64,000 nt of DNA, taken from the NCBI RefSeq assembly GCF_900099785.1, contig NZ_FNDS01000004.1:1-64000 (forward strand), in the 5' to 3' direction. The position numbers were made by a program, and so were the translations under genes. The stretch's first letter is position 1, and the number at the start of each line of letters is the position of its first letter. Positions 39,451 through 49,267 of the stretch are shown here, one piece after another. Below the pieces are notes generated by a model that did no database searches, was not told the origin of the DNA, and saw nothing but the letters and a program-made list of their open reading frames with translations. The DNA is from Pseudomonas panipatensis. GTDB taxonomy: Bacteria > Pseudomonadota > Gammaproteobacteria > Pseudomonadales > Pseudomonadaceae.

Positions 39451-40877
39451 ACAACGCCAAGAAGGTCAAGATCCTCGCCACCCTCGGCCCGGCGATCGGC
39501 TCGCGCGACGACGTGCGCGCCCTGGTCGACGCCGGCGCCAACCTGTTCCGCCTGAACTTCAGCCACGGCGAGCATGCCGATCACGCGCAACGCTATGCCT
39601 GGGTGCGCGAGGTGGAAGCCGAACTGAACCAGCCCATCGGCATCCTCATGGACCTGCAGGGCCCCAAGCTGCGCGTCGGCCGCTTCGACGGCGGCGCGGT
39701 GCAACTGAGCAAGGGCCAGAGCTTCACCCTCGACCTCAACGACGCGCCCGGCGACGAGCGCCGCGTGATGCTGCCGCACCCGGAGATCATCCAGGCGCTG
39801 GAACCGGGCATGGGCTTGCTGCTGGACGACGGGCGCATCCGCCTGCAGGTACTGAACAACCATGGCGACGCCATCGAGACCCGCGTGCTGAACAGCGGCG
39901 AGCTGTCCGACCGCAAGGGCGTCAACGTGCCCGAGGCGCTGCTCAAGCTCAGCCCGCTGACGCCCAAGGACCGCCGCGACCTGGCATTCGGCCTGGAACT
40001 GGGGGTGGACTGGGTGGCGCTGTCCTTCGTCCAGCGCCCGGAAGATATAGAAGAAGCCCGCGCGCTGATCGGCGACCGCGCCTTCCTCATGGCCAAGATC
40101 GAGAAGCCGTTGGCGGTGCAGTCCATCGACGCCATCGCGCGCTTGGCCGACGCCATCATGGTCGCCCGTGGCGACCTCGGCGTGGAGGTGCCGGCGCAGC
40201 AGGTGCCGGGTATCCAGAAGCGCATCATCCAGGTCTGCCGCCAGCTCGGCCGCCCCGTGGTGGTGGCCACGCAGATGCTCGAATCCATGCGTTTCGCCCC
40301 GGCGCCGACCCGCGCCGAAGTCACCGACGTGGCCACCGCGGTCAGCGAAGGCGCCGACTGCCTGATGCTCAGTGCCGAGACCGCCTCCGGGCAGTACCCG
40401 TGCGAGGCGGTGGAAATGATGGCGAAGATCATCCGCCAGGTGGAAAACGAGGCGGACTACCCGGCGCAACTGGAACTGAACCGCCCGCAGCCGGAGGCCA
40501 CGGTGTCCGATGCCATCAGCTGCGCGATCCGCCGCATCAGCCGCATCCTGCCGGTGGCGGTGCTGGTCAACTACACCCAGTCCGGCGCCTCGACCCTGCG
40601 CGCCGCACGCGAACGGCCAACCGCACCGATCCTCAGCTTGACGCCCAGCCTCAGGGCCGCGCGCCGCCTGAGCCTGGCCTGGGGCGTGCACTCAGTGGTC
40701 AACGCGCAGCTCGCGCACGTCGAGGAAATCTGTGCCACCGCCCTGGAAATCGCCCTGGCCCAGCGCATGGCGCATCGCGGCGACACCGTGGTGGTGACGG
40801 CCGGCCTGCCGTTCGGCCAACCGGGAAGTACCAACATGCTGCGCATCGAGAGCGTGGCGCCCGCCTTGTCGCCCTGA
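39447..40877 (+). CDS. pykF: Pyruvate kinase
   Basis: The 476-residue protein is pyruvate kinase: KILATLGPAI, RLNFSHGEHADH, ILMDLQGPKLRVG, KIEKPLAVQ with the catalytic Lys, MVARGDLGVEVP and ATQMLESM. It converts phosphoenolpyruvate and ADP to pyruvate and ATP. It is the last gene of the glyoxylate operon, coupled to ttuD by an ATGA overlap, so carbon from glyoxylate is channelled down to pyruvate. Hairpins follow the stop. Confidence 0.97.
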   Translation: MNNAKKVKILATLGPAIGSRDDVRALVDAGANLFRLNFSHGEHADHAQRYAWVREVEAELNQPIGILMDLQGPKLRVGRFDGGAVQLSKGQSFTLDLNDAPGDERRVMLPHPEIIQALEPGMGLLLDDGRIRLQVLNNHGDAIETRVLNSGELSDRKGVNVPEALLKLSPLTPKDRRDLAFGLELGVDWVALSFVQRPEDIEEARALIGDRAFLMAKIEKPLAVQSIDAIARLADAIMVARGDLGVEVPAQQVPGIQKRIIQVCRQLGRPVVVATQMLESMRFAPAPTRAEVTDVATAVSEGADCLMLSAETASGQYPCEAVEMMAKIIRQVENEADYPAQLELNRPQPEATVSDAISCAIRRISRILPVAVLVNYTQSGASTLRAARERPTAPILSLTPSLRAARRLSLAWGVHSVVNAQLAHVEEICATALEIALAQRMAHRGDTVVVTAGLPFGQPGSTNMLRIESVAPALSP

Positions 40878-40897
40878 AGGGCCGCGCAGCCCGCCGC

Positions 40898-41013
40898 CTC
40901 CCGCAGGCGGGAGAGCACGGCAACAGTGTTCCGGAGCCAGGCGAGGCTCCACACCGCGTCACTCCCGGATGGACGGGGGCGGGAAAACGGGGCCGCGCCC
41001 CCGTCCGTCCGGG
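40898..41013. repeat. Two hairpins downstream of pykF
   Basis: A short stem CTCCCGC/GCGGGAG lies at 40,898-40,913. A much larger inverted repeat follows: 18-base arms at 40,964-40,981 and 40,996-41,013 (CCCGGATGGACGGGGGCG and its complement) with one G-T mismatch and a 14-base loop. Neither is followed by a T tract. They may stabilise or end the operon transcript, or be a dispersed palindromic repeat. The rest of the 384-base gap before the urea channel shows nothing clear. Confidence 0.75.
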
Positions 41014-41261
41014 ATTGGCCTGCGCCTTTGTCGGCCATCGCCAGCGCACGACCCCACGCAGGCGATAGGAATTCGAGGCCACCCCATGGCGATCCCATGG
41101 ACGGCCTCCTTTTTTATCAGCGCCCCAAAAGAGTGCATGGCAGAATGCACCGGCTTAGCCCTCACAGGCTTTCCCAGGATGGCGTCCCTGCGAGGACGAC
41201 ACGCCCGCCGACGCGGAGACGGAGAAAGCCCGGAGCCCCTTGACCACTGCCCAGACTCCAG

Positions 41262-42146
41262 ATGCGCCCAACCCTGATGCTGTCCTGCTGGCTGCGCGGC
41301 TTCAGCCAGATATTCCTGCAATCCAATGCCCCGTTCGGCCTGCTCTGCCTGGCCGCGATCGGCGCCGGCGCGCCATCCCTGCTGCCCGGCGCCCTGCTCG
41401 GCGCCAGCGCCGGGCCGCTGCTGGCGCGTCTGCTGCGCGCCGAGCCGGCGGATATCGACGCCGGCTTCTACGGCTACAACGCAGTCCTGCTCGGCCTGCT
41501 GCTGCCCTGCCACTTCGCCTGGTCGCCCGCGCTGGCCCTGCTGATCCTCGCCGCCAGCCTGGCCAGCGTCGCGCTGCAACGCCTGCTGCTGCGGCTGGCG
41601 CGCGCGCGCCGTGGCCTGCCGCCCTATACCCTGGCGTTCATCCTGCTCGGCTGGGCGCTGCCGCCGCTGGGCGAGCTGCTCCAGTTGGCGCCCGCCACGC
41701 CGGCCACGGCCGCTGCCCTGGCTGGCGCCCAGCCCGATCTGCTCGGCGCCAGCCTGCGCGCCTTCGGCCAAGTCATGTTCCTCGATGCACCGCTGGCCGG
41801 CGCGCTGCTCTGGTTCGGCCTGCTGCTGGGTTCGCCACGGGTGGCCTGTTGGGCGCTGTTCGGTGCCGTCGTGGCGCTGCCGGTGGCGCTGCTCGCCGGC
41901 CTGCCCCCGGCCCCTCTGTACAGCGGCCTGCTCGGCATGAACAGCGCCCTCGCCGCGCTGGCCCTGGCGCAGCGCCAGCCGGCGCCCTGCTGGCCGGCCC
42001 TCGGCAGCGCCCTGGCCCTGCTGCTGCAACTGGGCTTCGCCGCGGCCGGGCTGCCGGCGCTGACCGCGCCCTTCGTGCTCGCCTGCCTGCTGCTGATCGC
42101 CAGCGAACGCCTGCTGCGCCCGCTGCCGCTACGCGCGGCGGTCTGA
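41262..42146 (+). CDS. Urea transporter (UT family)
   Basis: The 294-residue protein is almost entirely hydrophobic, with about ten membrane segments in two similar halves. The first half has QSNAPFGLLCLAAI and DAGFYGYNAVLLGL and the second SGLLGMNSALAALAL, repeats typical of UT-family urea channels. It would let urea pass the inner membrane passively. No urease genes lie in the window. The start is uncertain: no clear ribosome-binding site, and a second ATG lies at 41,277. Confidence 0.88.
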   Translation: MRPTLMLSCWLRGFSQIFLQSNAPFGLLCLAAIGAGAPSLLPGALLGASAGPLLARLLRAEPADIDAGFYGYNAVLLGLLLPCHFAWSPALALLILAASLASVALQRLLLRLARARRGLPPYTLAFILLGWALPPLGELLQLAPATPATAAALAGAQPDLLGASLRAFGQVMFLDAPLAGALLWFGLLLGSPRVACWALFGAVVALPVALLAGLPPAPLYSGLLGMNSALAALALAQRQPAPCWPALGSALALLLQLGFAAAGLPALTAPFVLACLLLIASERLLRPLPLRAAV

Positions 42147-42357
42147 AACGAGCGGCAAAGGCCCGCCTGATCGCCGTCGGGGCGGCATGGATCAAGGTGC
42201 CTGACGGCGCCGGGCGCGCATACTGGCCGCGCACCCGATCGACCGGAAGCGCGGATTTTCCGACGACCGTCCTGCAGCCGCCGGTCGAGAACGGCATAAT
42301 CCGCGCCCTTTCGCGCCCTTGAGGCATGCGTTGCCCTTTTCCAACCGCGGTACAGTC

Positions 42358-43596
42358 ATGACGCTCCCGACTCCCACCCTCCTCCAGCGACTCCAGCGCA
42401 GCAGCCTGGTGCTACGCATTTTCATCGGCATGCTGGCCGGCATCGCCCTCGCCCTGCTCGCCCCGGACGCCGCACGCGCCGTCGGCCTGCTCGGCAAACT
42501 GTTCATCGCCGCGCTCAAGGCCGTGGCGCCGGTCCTGGTGCTGGCGCTGGTCTGCGCCTCCATCGCCAACCACAAGCAGGGCCAGCGCACGCATATCCGG
42601 CCGATCCTGCTGCTCTACCTGCTCGGCACCTTCTCCGCCGCGGTGGTGGCGGTCGCGGCCAGCTTCGCCTTCCCGTCGACCCTGGTGCTCAACGCCCCGG
42701 CGGCCGCGGCGGCGCCGCCCGGAGGTATCGGCGAGGTGCTGCGCAGCCTGCTGTTCAGCGTCACCAGCAACCCGATACAGGCGCTGCAAGAGGCCAACTT
42801 CATCGGCATCCTGGCCTGGGCCGTGGGCCTCGGCCTGGCCCTGCGCCACGCCCGCCAGAGCACCCGCGACCTGCTCGACGACCTGGCCGGCGGCGTGACC
42901 CTGATCGTCCGCGTGGTGATCGCCTGCGCGCCGCTGGGCATCTTCGGCCTGGTCGCCAGCACCCTGGCCGAGTCCGGCTTCGGCACCCTGCTCGGCTACC
43001 TGCAACTGCTCGCCGTGCTGCTCGGCTGCATGCTCTTCGTGGCCCTGCTGGTCAACCCGCTGATCGTCTTCTGCAAGCTGCGCCGCAACCCCTACCCGCT
43101 GGTGTTCACCTGCCTGCGCGAAAGCGGCGTCACCGCCTTCTTCACCCGCAGCTCGGCGGCCAACATCCCGGTCAACCTGCAACTCTGCGAACGCCTGGGC
43201 CTGCACGAGGACACCTACTCGGTGTCCATCCCGCTCGGCGCCACCATCAACATGGCCGGCGCGGCCATCACCATCAGCGTGCTGACCCTGGCCGCGGCGC
43301 ACACCCTGGGGATCGCCGTCGACCTGCCCAGCGCCCTGCTGCTCTGCGTGGTCTCGGCGCTCTGCGCCTGTGGCGCCTCGGGCGTGGCCGGCGGTTCGCT
43401 GCTGCTGATCCCGCTGGCCTGCGGCCTGTTCGGCATCTCCGGCGAGGTGGCCATGCAGGTGGTGGCGGTCGGCTTCGTCATCAGCATCCTGCAGGACTCG
43501 GCGGAAACCGCGCTGAACTCCTCCACCGACGTGCTCTTCACCGCTGCCGCCTGCCTCGCCGAGGAAGACCAGGGCGCGCTCGGCGAGCAACGCTGA
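42358..43596 (+). CDS. sstT: Sodium-coupled serine/threonine symporter SstT
   Basis: The ~412-residue protein closely matches Sst[68 protein letters not shown] and [22 protein letters not shown]. Eight or more membrane segments and the serine-rich and NMAGAA transport motifs of the DAACS family are intact. It imports L-serine and L-threonine with Na+. The ATG at 42,358 begins the family match; the frame is open a little further upstream. Confidence 0.95.
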   Translation: MTLPTPTLLQRLQRSSLVLRIFIGMLAGIALALLAPDAARAVGLLGKLFIAALKAVAPVLVLALVCASIANHKQGQRTHIRPILLLYLLGTFSAAVVAVAASFAFPSTLVLNAPAAAAAPPGGIGEVLRSLLFSVTSNPIQALQEANFIGILAWAVGLGLALRHARQSTRDLLDDLAGGVTLIVRVVIACAPLGIFGLVASTLAESGFGTLLGYLQLLAVLLGCMLFVALLVNPLIVFCKLRRNPYPLVFTCLRESGVTAFFTRSSAANIPVNLQLCERLGLHEDTYSVSIPLGATINMAGAAITISVLTLAAAHTLGIAVDLPSALLLCVVSALCACGASGVAGGSLLLIPLACGLFGISGEVAMQVVAVGFVISILQDSAETALNSSTDVLFTAAACLAEEDQGALGEQR

Positions 43597-43727
43597 GCCA
43601 GCGCCGGGGAGCCAGGGCAAGGCTCCCCGGCGCGGGCGCCGCATAAGCAAATAGCCTTTAGGTATTTATGCCGCATATAACCGAGCGGCATAATCCGTCG
43701 TTACGACACTGCCAAAAGGAACTGCTT

Positions 43728-44726
43728 GTGAAACGACTGTTCAGCGCCCCGCTGCTGGCCGCCGGGCTGGCCCTGGGCGGCACCGCCCACGCCGCGCAAC
43801 CCCTGCTGAATGTCTCCTACGACGTCATGCGGGACTTCTACAAGGAGTACAACCCGGCCTTCCAGAAGCACTGGCAAGCCGAGAAAGGCGAGAACATCGT
43901 CATCCAGATGTCCCACGGTGGCTCCAGCAAACAGGCGCGCGCGGTGATCGATGGCTTGCCGGCCGACGTCATCACCATGAACCAGGCCACCGACATCGAC
44001 GCCCTCGCCGACAACGGCGGCCTGCTGCCCAAGGACTGGTCCACCCGCCTGCCGGACCACAGCGCGCCCTTCACCTCGGCCACCGTGTTCATCGTGCGTA
44101 AGGGCAACCCCAAGGGCCTGCACGACTGGCCGGACCTGCTCAAGGACGGCGTACAGGTGGTGGTGCCCAACCCCAAGACCTCGGGCAACGGCCGCTACAC
44201 CTACCTCTCCGCCTGGGGCTACGCGCTCAAGCACGGCGGCGATGAAGCCAAGGCCAAGGCGTTCGTCGGCCAGCTGTTCAAGCACGTGCCGGTCCTCGAC
44301 ACCGGCGGCCGCGCGGCGACCACCACCTTCATGCAGAACCAGATCGGCGACGTGCTGGTGACCTTCGAGAACGAAGCGGAGATGATCGCCCGCGAGTTCG
44401 GCCGTGGCGGCTTCGAAGTGGTCTACCCGAGCGTTTCCGCCGAAGCCGAACCGCCAGTGGCGGTGGTCGACAAGGTGGTCGACAAGAAAGGCACCCGCGC
44501 CCAGGCCGAGGCCTACCTGAAGTACCTGTGGTCCGACGAAGGCCAGACCATCGCCGCGAACAATTACCTGCGCCCGCGCAACCCGGCGATCCTCGCCAAA
44601 TACGCCGATCGCTTCCCGGCGGTGGAGTTCTTCTCGGTGGAGAAGACCTTCGGCGACTGGCGCACGGTGCAGAAGACCCACTTCGCCGACGGCGGTGTGT
44701 TCGACCAGATCTACAGCGGCAACTGA
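43728..44726 (+). CDS. sbp: Periplasmic sulfate-binding protein
   Basis: The ~332-residue protein has a signal peptide (KRLFSAPLLAAGLALGGTAHA) and the sulfate-binding family pattern LLNVSYDVMRDFYKEYNPAF, then MSHGGSSKQARAVIDGL and NPKTSGNGRYTYLSAWGYA. It delivers sulfate or thiosulfate to a CysTWA ABC transporter, whose genes are not adjacent. The start is a GTG with AAGGA seven bases upstream. A strong bidirectional terminator follows. In PAO1 the equivalent is labelled cysP or sbp. Confidence 0.94.
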   Translation: MKRLFSAPLLAAGLALGGTAHAAQPLLNVSYDVMRDFYKEYNPAFQKHWQAEKGENIVIQMSHGGSSKQARAVIDGLPADVITMNQATDIDALADNGGLLPKDWSTRLPDHSAPFTSATVFIVRKGNPKGLHDWPDLLKDGVQVVVPNPKTSGNGRYTYLSAWGYALKHGGDEAKAKAFVGQLFKHVPVLDTGGRAATTTFMQNQIGDVLVTFENEAEMIAREFGRGGFEVVYPSVSAEAEPPVAVVDKVVDKKGTRAQAEAYLKYLWSDEGQTIAANNYLRPRNPAILAKYADRFPAVEFFSVEKTFGDWRTVQKTHFADGGVFDQIYSGN

Positions 44727-44743
44727 ACGCCGCCGGGGTGACG

Positions 44744-44771
44744 AAAAAGCCGGGAGCGCTCCCGGCTTTTT
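44744..44771. terminator. Bidirectional terminator after sbp
   Basis: AAAAAGCCGGGAG and CTCCCGGCTTTTT form a 13-bp stem with A and T runs on either side, 17 bases past the sbp stop. It separates sbp from the convergent peptidase gene. Confidence 0.93.
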
Positions 44772-44880
44772 CATGCCGCCGCGGAGCCTGCCCACACATC
44801 GTCCCCCTCTCTCCGCCAATCCCGCAGCCGCCTCTCTCACCATGCCGCAGGCGTGGCGATTTTCGGCTGAGCACACACCC

Positions 44881-45978
44881 TCAACCGCGCCAGCCCACCT
44901 CACGCAAAGCCTTCAGCAAGGTCTCGCCATCCAGCGCCGGCACCAGCACGCCATCCGCCGTGCGCATCGCGCGCCCGGCCAGCAGGACGTTGACGATGGC
45001 CTCCTCGACCGCCTCGGCCGCCGCGGCGAACAAGGGGGAAATGTGGTCATTGTTGAGCATCCACAGCGGCGTGCTGAACGGCAGGTCCTTGCGCCCGTAA
45101 TCGGCCGGCGGCAGGTCGCGGTTACCGGTGGCGAAGGCGAGGAAGAGGTCGCCGCTGGAGTCATCGGTGCCGCCGCCGGTGCGGGCGATGCCGATCGACG
45201 CGCGCTGCGCCAGGCGCTGGCACTGGTGCGGCAGCAAGGGTGCATCGGTGGCGATGATCACCACGATCGAGCCCATGCCCGGCGTGCCTTGCTCGGCGAA
45301 CGGCGAGGGAATGTCGCCGAGCAGGCGCCCCACCGGGTAGCCATCGACACGCAGCTCACGGCGCTGACCATGATTGGCCTGGACCAGGGCGCCGACCGTC
45401 CAGCCGCCCTGCGCCGCTGGCAGTTTGCGCGAGGCCGTGCCGATACCACCCTTGAATTCGTGGCAGATCATCCCGGTGCCGCCGCCCACCGGGCCCTCCG
45501 CCACCGGGCCGGAGGCGGCCCTGGTCAGTGCTTCGCGCACCTGGGCAGGGCCGACGTGCTGGCCCCAGATGTCGTTGAGCAGGCCATCGTAGGTTTCCAT
45601 CACCACTGGCATGCACCAGTACACCGCAGGGTCGGCCAGTTCGTCGCGCTCGGCGGCGATCAGCGCATCGCGCACCACGCCGACACTGTGGGTGTTGGTG
45701 ATGGCGATGGGCGTGGTCAGCAAGCCGGCCTCGCGAATCCACTCCAGGCCGGTGGCGTCACCATTGCCGTTGAGCACGTGGCAACCGGCGAAGCACGGCT
45801 GCTGCCGCGCGGCGCCAGGGCGCGGCTGGATCAGCGTGACGCCGCTGCGCAGCGGCCGCGCGGCGCCCTCGTCGAGCAGGGTGCTGTGGCCGACGCGGAC
45901 ACCAGGTACATCGGTGATGGCGTTGAATTCGCCGGGCGTACCCAGGCCAAGGGTGATGCCGAGTTGACGAGCGCGCAT
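44881..45978 (-). CDS. DmpA/BapA-type aminopeptidase (S58/P1 family, self-processing)
   Basis: The 365-residue protein has the P1/S58 fold: RARQLGITLGLGTPGEFNAITDVPGVRVGHSTL, then GPVGGGTGMICHEFKGGIGTASR, and the autoprocessing site GMGSIVVIIATDAPL where cleavage before Ser frees the N-terminal nucleophile. Such enzymes remove D-amino acids or beta-amino acids from peptide N termini (DmpA, BapA). CAGGAG precedes the ATG at 45,978. It lies 14 bases after a permease, so uptake and hydrolysis of unusual peptides or amides are probably linked. Confidence 0.93.
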   Translation of the reverse strand: MRARQLGITLGLGTPGEFNAITDVPGVRVGHSTLLDEGAARPLRSGVTLIQPRPGAARQQPCFAGCHVLNGNGDATGLEWIREAGLLTTPIAITNTHSVGVVRDALIAAERDELADPAVYWCMPVVMETYDGLLNDIWGQHVGPAQVREALTRAASGPVAEGPVGGGTGMICHEFKGGIGTASRKLPAAQGGWTVGALVQANHGQRRELRVDGYPVGRLLGDIPSPFAEQGTPGMGSIVVIIATDAPLLPHQCQRLAQRASIGIARTGGGTDDSSGDLFLAFATGNRDLPPADYGRKDLPFSTPLWMLNNDHISPLFAAAAEAVEEAIVNVLLAGRAMRTADGVLVPALDGETLLKALREVGWRG

Positions 45979-45992
45979 GCGGACTCCTGTAG

Positions 45993-47357
45993 TCAGAGTT
46001 TCTGGAAAGCCGGGCTGAGCTTGCCGTAGGTGCCGTAGAGAATCACCGATAGCGCAAGAATCCCGAGGATGATCATGACGTCCCGGGTCGAGGCGCCAAG
46101 CAACTGGTTGAGCAGCAGGTAGCCGGCGCCGAGTACCGCCAGCATCGCCGGCAGCGGCCACAGCGGCATGCGGTACGGGTGCTCGCGGTCACGCCGCAGC
46201 ACGCGACTGAACAGCGCGCAGAGGGCCACCGCCAGGTACACCATGACCAGCAGCAGCACGGTGAAGGAGGTCAGGTCGGCCAGGTTCGAGCTGAAACTCA
46301 GCGCCGCCGAGGGCACGCCGAGGAATAGCGTGGCCAGCCAGGGCGATTCCCAGCGCGGGTGGATGCGCGTGAAGGCGCGGTTCAGCGCCGGCGTCCAGAG
46401 CGCGTCGCGACCGCTGCTGAAGATCACCCGGCCGACCTGGATGACGATGGCGACGATGGCGTTGAACACCGAGAGGAAGATACCGGCGCTGACCAGCCGC
46501 GACAGGGTGGCGTTGCCGTGGGCGGTGAGCAGGTAGCCGATGGGGTCGGGGCTGGCCAGCATGTCCTGCAGCGAGGGCGCGCCGATCAGCAGCGCGGTCA
46601 GCGGCACCAGTTCGATCACCACGACCAGCACCAGCGACCAGAGCACCGCGCGGTGCACGCTGCGGCCGCCGTCGTGCATGTCTTCGGCAAGCAGCACGGC
46701 GCCACCGAATCCGTTGTAGGAGAACAGCGCGGTGCCCACCGCGCCGATCACCAGGGCCCAGGGCGCGGCAGCGAGCACGCCGCCAGCGAGGAATTGCGGG
46801 TGCAGTAGCGTGCTGACCGGCTGCGTGGCGTGGCCGAAGCCGAGCACCACGATGACCAGCAGCGCGGCGACCTCCAGGAGCAGGCAGCAGCCGGTGATCC
46901 AGGCGTTCAGCTTGATATTGAGGATGCCCAGGGCATAACTGGCGGCGACGATGGCCAGGGCCACCGTCGGCGTATCGAAATGAGTACCGAGGGCGCCATT
47001 GAGGTAGGTGGCCGCCCCCGTGGCCAGCACCGGCGGGATGAACAACAGGGAAACCAGCACGGTGAGGAAGGTGGCATAGCCGGCCATGCCGCCGAACACG
47101 CGCTTGGCGTAGACATACTCGCCGCCAGCGGAACTGTGCGCGCGACCCAGCTCGGCATAGCACCAGGCGAACATCAGTGCCAGCACCGCGGCCATGACGA
47201 AGGCCAGGAAGGCGCCGCTGCCGGCCTGCTGGATGGCGAAGGGGGCGATGACGAATACCGAACTGGCCGGGGTGACCGCCGACACCGTGATGGCGACCAC
47301 GTCGAACACGCCCAGGCTGGGCTTGAGCGCGCCCGCTTGCGGGGTGGAAGAGCTCAT
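45993..47357 (-). CDS. APC-family amino acid permease
   Basis: The 454-residue protein has about twelve membrane segments. The first, VFDVVAITVSAVTPASSVFVIAPFAI, carries the APC entrance motif, followed by WCYAELGRAHSSAGGEYVYAKRVFGG, a signature of APC exchangers. It shares a transcript with the DmpA-type peptidase downstream and is divergent from a LuxR-type regulator. The substrate is not clear from sequence; an amino acid, amine or product of the peptidase is likely. Confidence 0.92.
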   Translation of the reverse strand: MSSSTPQAGALKPSLGVFDVVAITVSAVTPASSVFVIAPFAIQQAGSGAFLAFVMAAVLALMFAWCYAELGRAHSSAGGEYVYAKRVFGGMAGYATFLTVLVSLLFIPPVLATGAATYLNGALGTHFDTPTVALAIVAASYALGILNIKLNAWITGCCLLLEVAALLVIVVLGFGHATQPVSTLLHPQFLAGGVLAAAPWALVIGAVGTALFSYNGFGGAVLLAEDMHDGGRSVHRAVLWSLVLVVVIELVPLTALLIGAPSLQDMLASPDPIGYLLTAHGNATLSRLVSAGIFLSVFNAIVAIVIQVGRVIFSSGRDALWTPALNRAFTRIHPRWESPWLATLFLGVPSAALSFSSNLADLTSFTVLLLVMVYLAVALCALFSRVLRRDREHPYRMPLWPLPAMLAVLGAGYLLLNQLLGASTRDVMIILGILALSVILYGTYGKLSPAFQKL

Positions 47358-47555
47358 ATCGTTTTCCTCGGATTGTTATTGGAGGTTGAGGCAGGAACGA
47401 AGACTCGACTCGGCGCCCTCGCACGGGACGCTTGAATGGCCCGGACTCTAGGCAGAGCGGCATGACACGCCAATCACCATTTGGGGTTACGCCCCTTGAC
47501 GGCAGGGGGTGAAAGAACCGGTACTGGCGCCTGAATGATCCGAAGGAAGGATGCG

Positions 47556-48359
47556 ATGGAACAGGTGTTCCGCGAAGTCGCCATGCACGCCAACCTCGCT
47601 CGCGCCATCGAGCAGATCGGCGCGCCGCGTTTCTGGAAGCAGTTAATCCTGCTGCTGCGCCAGTGGCTGCCGTTCGACAATGCCCTGGCGATCTTCTACC
47701 CGCTGCAGGCGGCGCCGGAGGCACTGGAGGAGTACGACGCCGAACCCCACGCCGGGCCGGCCTCGATGGTCGCCTACCTCAACGGCCTGTTCCAGCTCGA
47801 TCCCTTCTACCAGGCCTGCCGCGAGGGCCTGGCCAGCGGCCTGCATCGCCTGGAGGAAATCGCCCCGGACCAGTTCCGCCAGAGCGAGTACTACCTCAGC
47901 TACTTCCATGACAACGTGCTGGAGGACGAGGTGCAGTTCATCCTCCAGATGCCCGGTCGCGGCGCGCTGTCGCTGTCCCTGGGCATGCGCCGGCCCTTCA
48001 CCGTCGCCGAGTGCGGGCAGCTCGGCCTGGTCTGCCCCTGGGTCCTGGCGCTGATGCAGCAGCACTGGCAACTGCGCAGCCAGCGCCTGCTGCCGGCCGA
48101 CCAGGATGGCGTGGCCACCCAGGTGCGCGATGCCCTCAGCCACTTCGGCGCCAGTGTGCTTTCCGAGCGGGAGATGGAGATCGCCCGGCTGATCCTGCGC
48201 GGCTATTCCTCCAAGGCCATGGCCGAGCGCCTGGCCATCTCGCCGGAAACCATCAAGGTGCATCGCCGGCACCTCTACGCCAAGCTGGACATTTCCTCGC
48301 AGCCGGAGCTGTTCTCGCTGTTCCTCCAGGCGCTGGGGCACGATCCGCAGAACCCCTGA
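47556..48359 (+). CDS. LuxR-family regulator of the permease-peptidase operon
   Basis: The ~267-residue protein ends in a LuxR/NarL HTH (LSEREMEIARLILRGYSSKAMAERLAISPETIKVHRRHLYAKL). The N-terminal ~190 residues (FWKQLILLLRQWLPFDNALAIFYP) look like a ligand-sensing domain but not a response receiver. I see no acyl-homoserine lactone pocket. AGGAAGG precedes the ATG at 47,556. It is divergent from the permease operon across about 200 bases and probably controls it. Confidence 0.9.
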   Translation: MEQVFREVAMHANLARAIEQIGAPRFWKQLILLLRQWLPFDNALAIFYPLQAAPEALEEYDAEPHAGPASMVAYLNGLFQLDPFYQACREGLASGLHRLEEIAPDQFRQSEYYLSYFHDNVLEDEVQFILQMPGRGALSLSLGMRRPFTVAECGQLGLVCPWVLALMQQHWQLRSQRLLPADQDGVATQVRDALSHFGASVLSEREMEIARLILRGYSSKAMAERLAISPETIKVHRRHLYAKLDISSQPELFSLFLQALGHDPQNP

Positions 48360-48503
48360 ACCGACGCCGCAATCCGCCGTGCGCATGGGCGCTCATTCAC
48401 CTGGCCCGGCGGACACTCGGCTGGCCGCGCGGGACACTGGCAGCGCCCGGCGCGCGCCCTAGACTCGGCCTGTCCCACCCGACAACCAGCAGAGGACAAA
48501 CCG

Positions 48504-49088
48504 ATGAATGCCCGCGCTCGCTTCACCCACATGGACGACGGCACCGCCGAGGACTGGTCGATCATCGCCCAGCACGCCGCCCGCTATGCCGCCCACCTGC
48601 CCGACCGCATCCTGGACCACCTGCGCCTGCTCGACGGCGACTTCGGCGGCTTCCCGGTGGACCGCCTGACCCACTCGCTGCAGAGCGCCACCCTCGCCCA
48701 CCGCGACGGCCGCGATGAGGAGTACGTGATCTGCGCCCTGCTCCACGACATCGGCGACACCCTCGGCACCTACAACCACGCCGATATCGCCGCGGCCATC
48801 CTCAAGCCCTTCGTCAGCGCGGAAAACCACTGGATGATCGAACAGCACGCGATCTTCCAGGGCTACTACTTCTTCCACCACCTGGGCCTGGACCGGCACC
48901 TGCGCGAGCAATTCAAGGATCACCCGCAGTACGCCCGCACCATCGAATTCTGCGCGCGCTACGATGCCGCGGCCTTCGATCCGCAGGCGGAAACCCTGCC
49001 GCTGGCGTTCTTCGAACCCATGCTGCGCCGGGTCTTCGCCAAACCGCGCCAGTCGATCTACCTGAAAGCCGACGGCAGCACGGCCTGA
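48504..49088 (+). CDS. HD-domain phosphohydrolase
   Basis: The 194-residue protein carries the HD metal site: the H and D of CALLHDIGDTLGTYNH near residues 90-100, with further His at THSLQSATLAHRDGRD (near 55-65) and HWMIEQHAIFQGYYFFHH. Spacing resembles small single-domain HD proteins such as the PhnZ-like oxygenases and phosphohydrolases found with phosphonate genes, but no such genes are nearby. It is cytoplasmic. AGAGGA precedes the ATG. The substrate is unknown. Confidence 0.85.
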   Translation: MNARARFTHMDDGTAEDWSIIAQHAARYAAHLPDRILDHLRLLDGDFGGFPVDRLTHSLQSATLAHRDGRDEEYVICALLHDIGDTLGTYNHADIAAAILKPFVSAENHWMIEQHAIFQGYYFFHHLGLDRHLREQFKDHPQYARTIEFCARYDAAAFDPQAETLPLAFFEPMLRRVFAKPRQSIYLKADGSTA

Positions 49089-49267
49089 CGCCGCCGTCCC
49101 GCCCGGTAGCGCTGCGCCAAGGCGCGGCGCCGCCGGGCAACCGCTGATGCCTCCCACGGATGCGCCGCTGGCTCCCGCGCAAGCGCTTGGTTAAGATTCC
49201 CTTCAGCCAAAATGGCGGAAGGCGCCTATGCGAAAGCGCCGCAACCGATCAGGGAAATATCCAGCGC

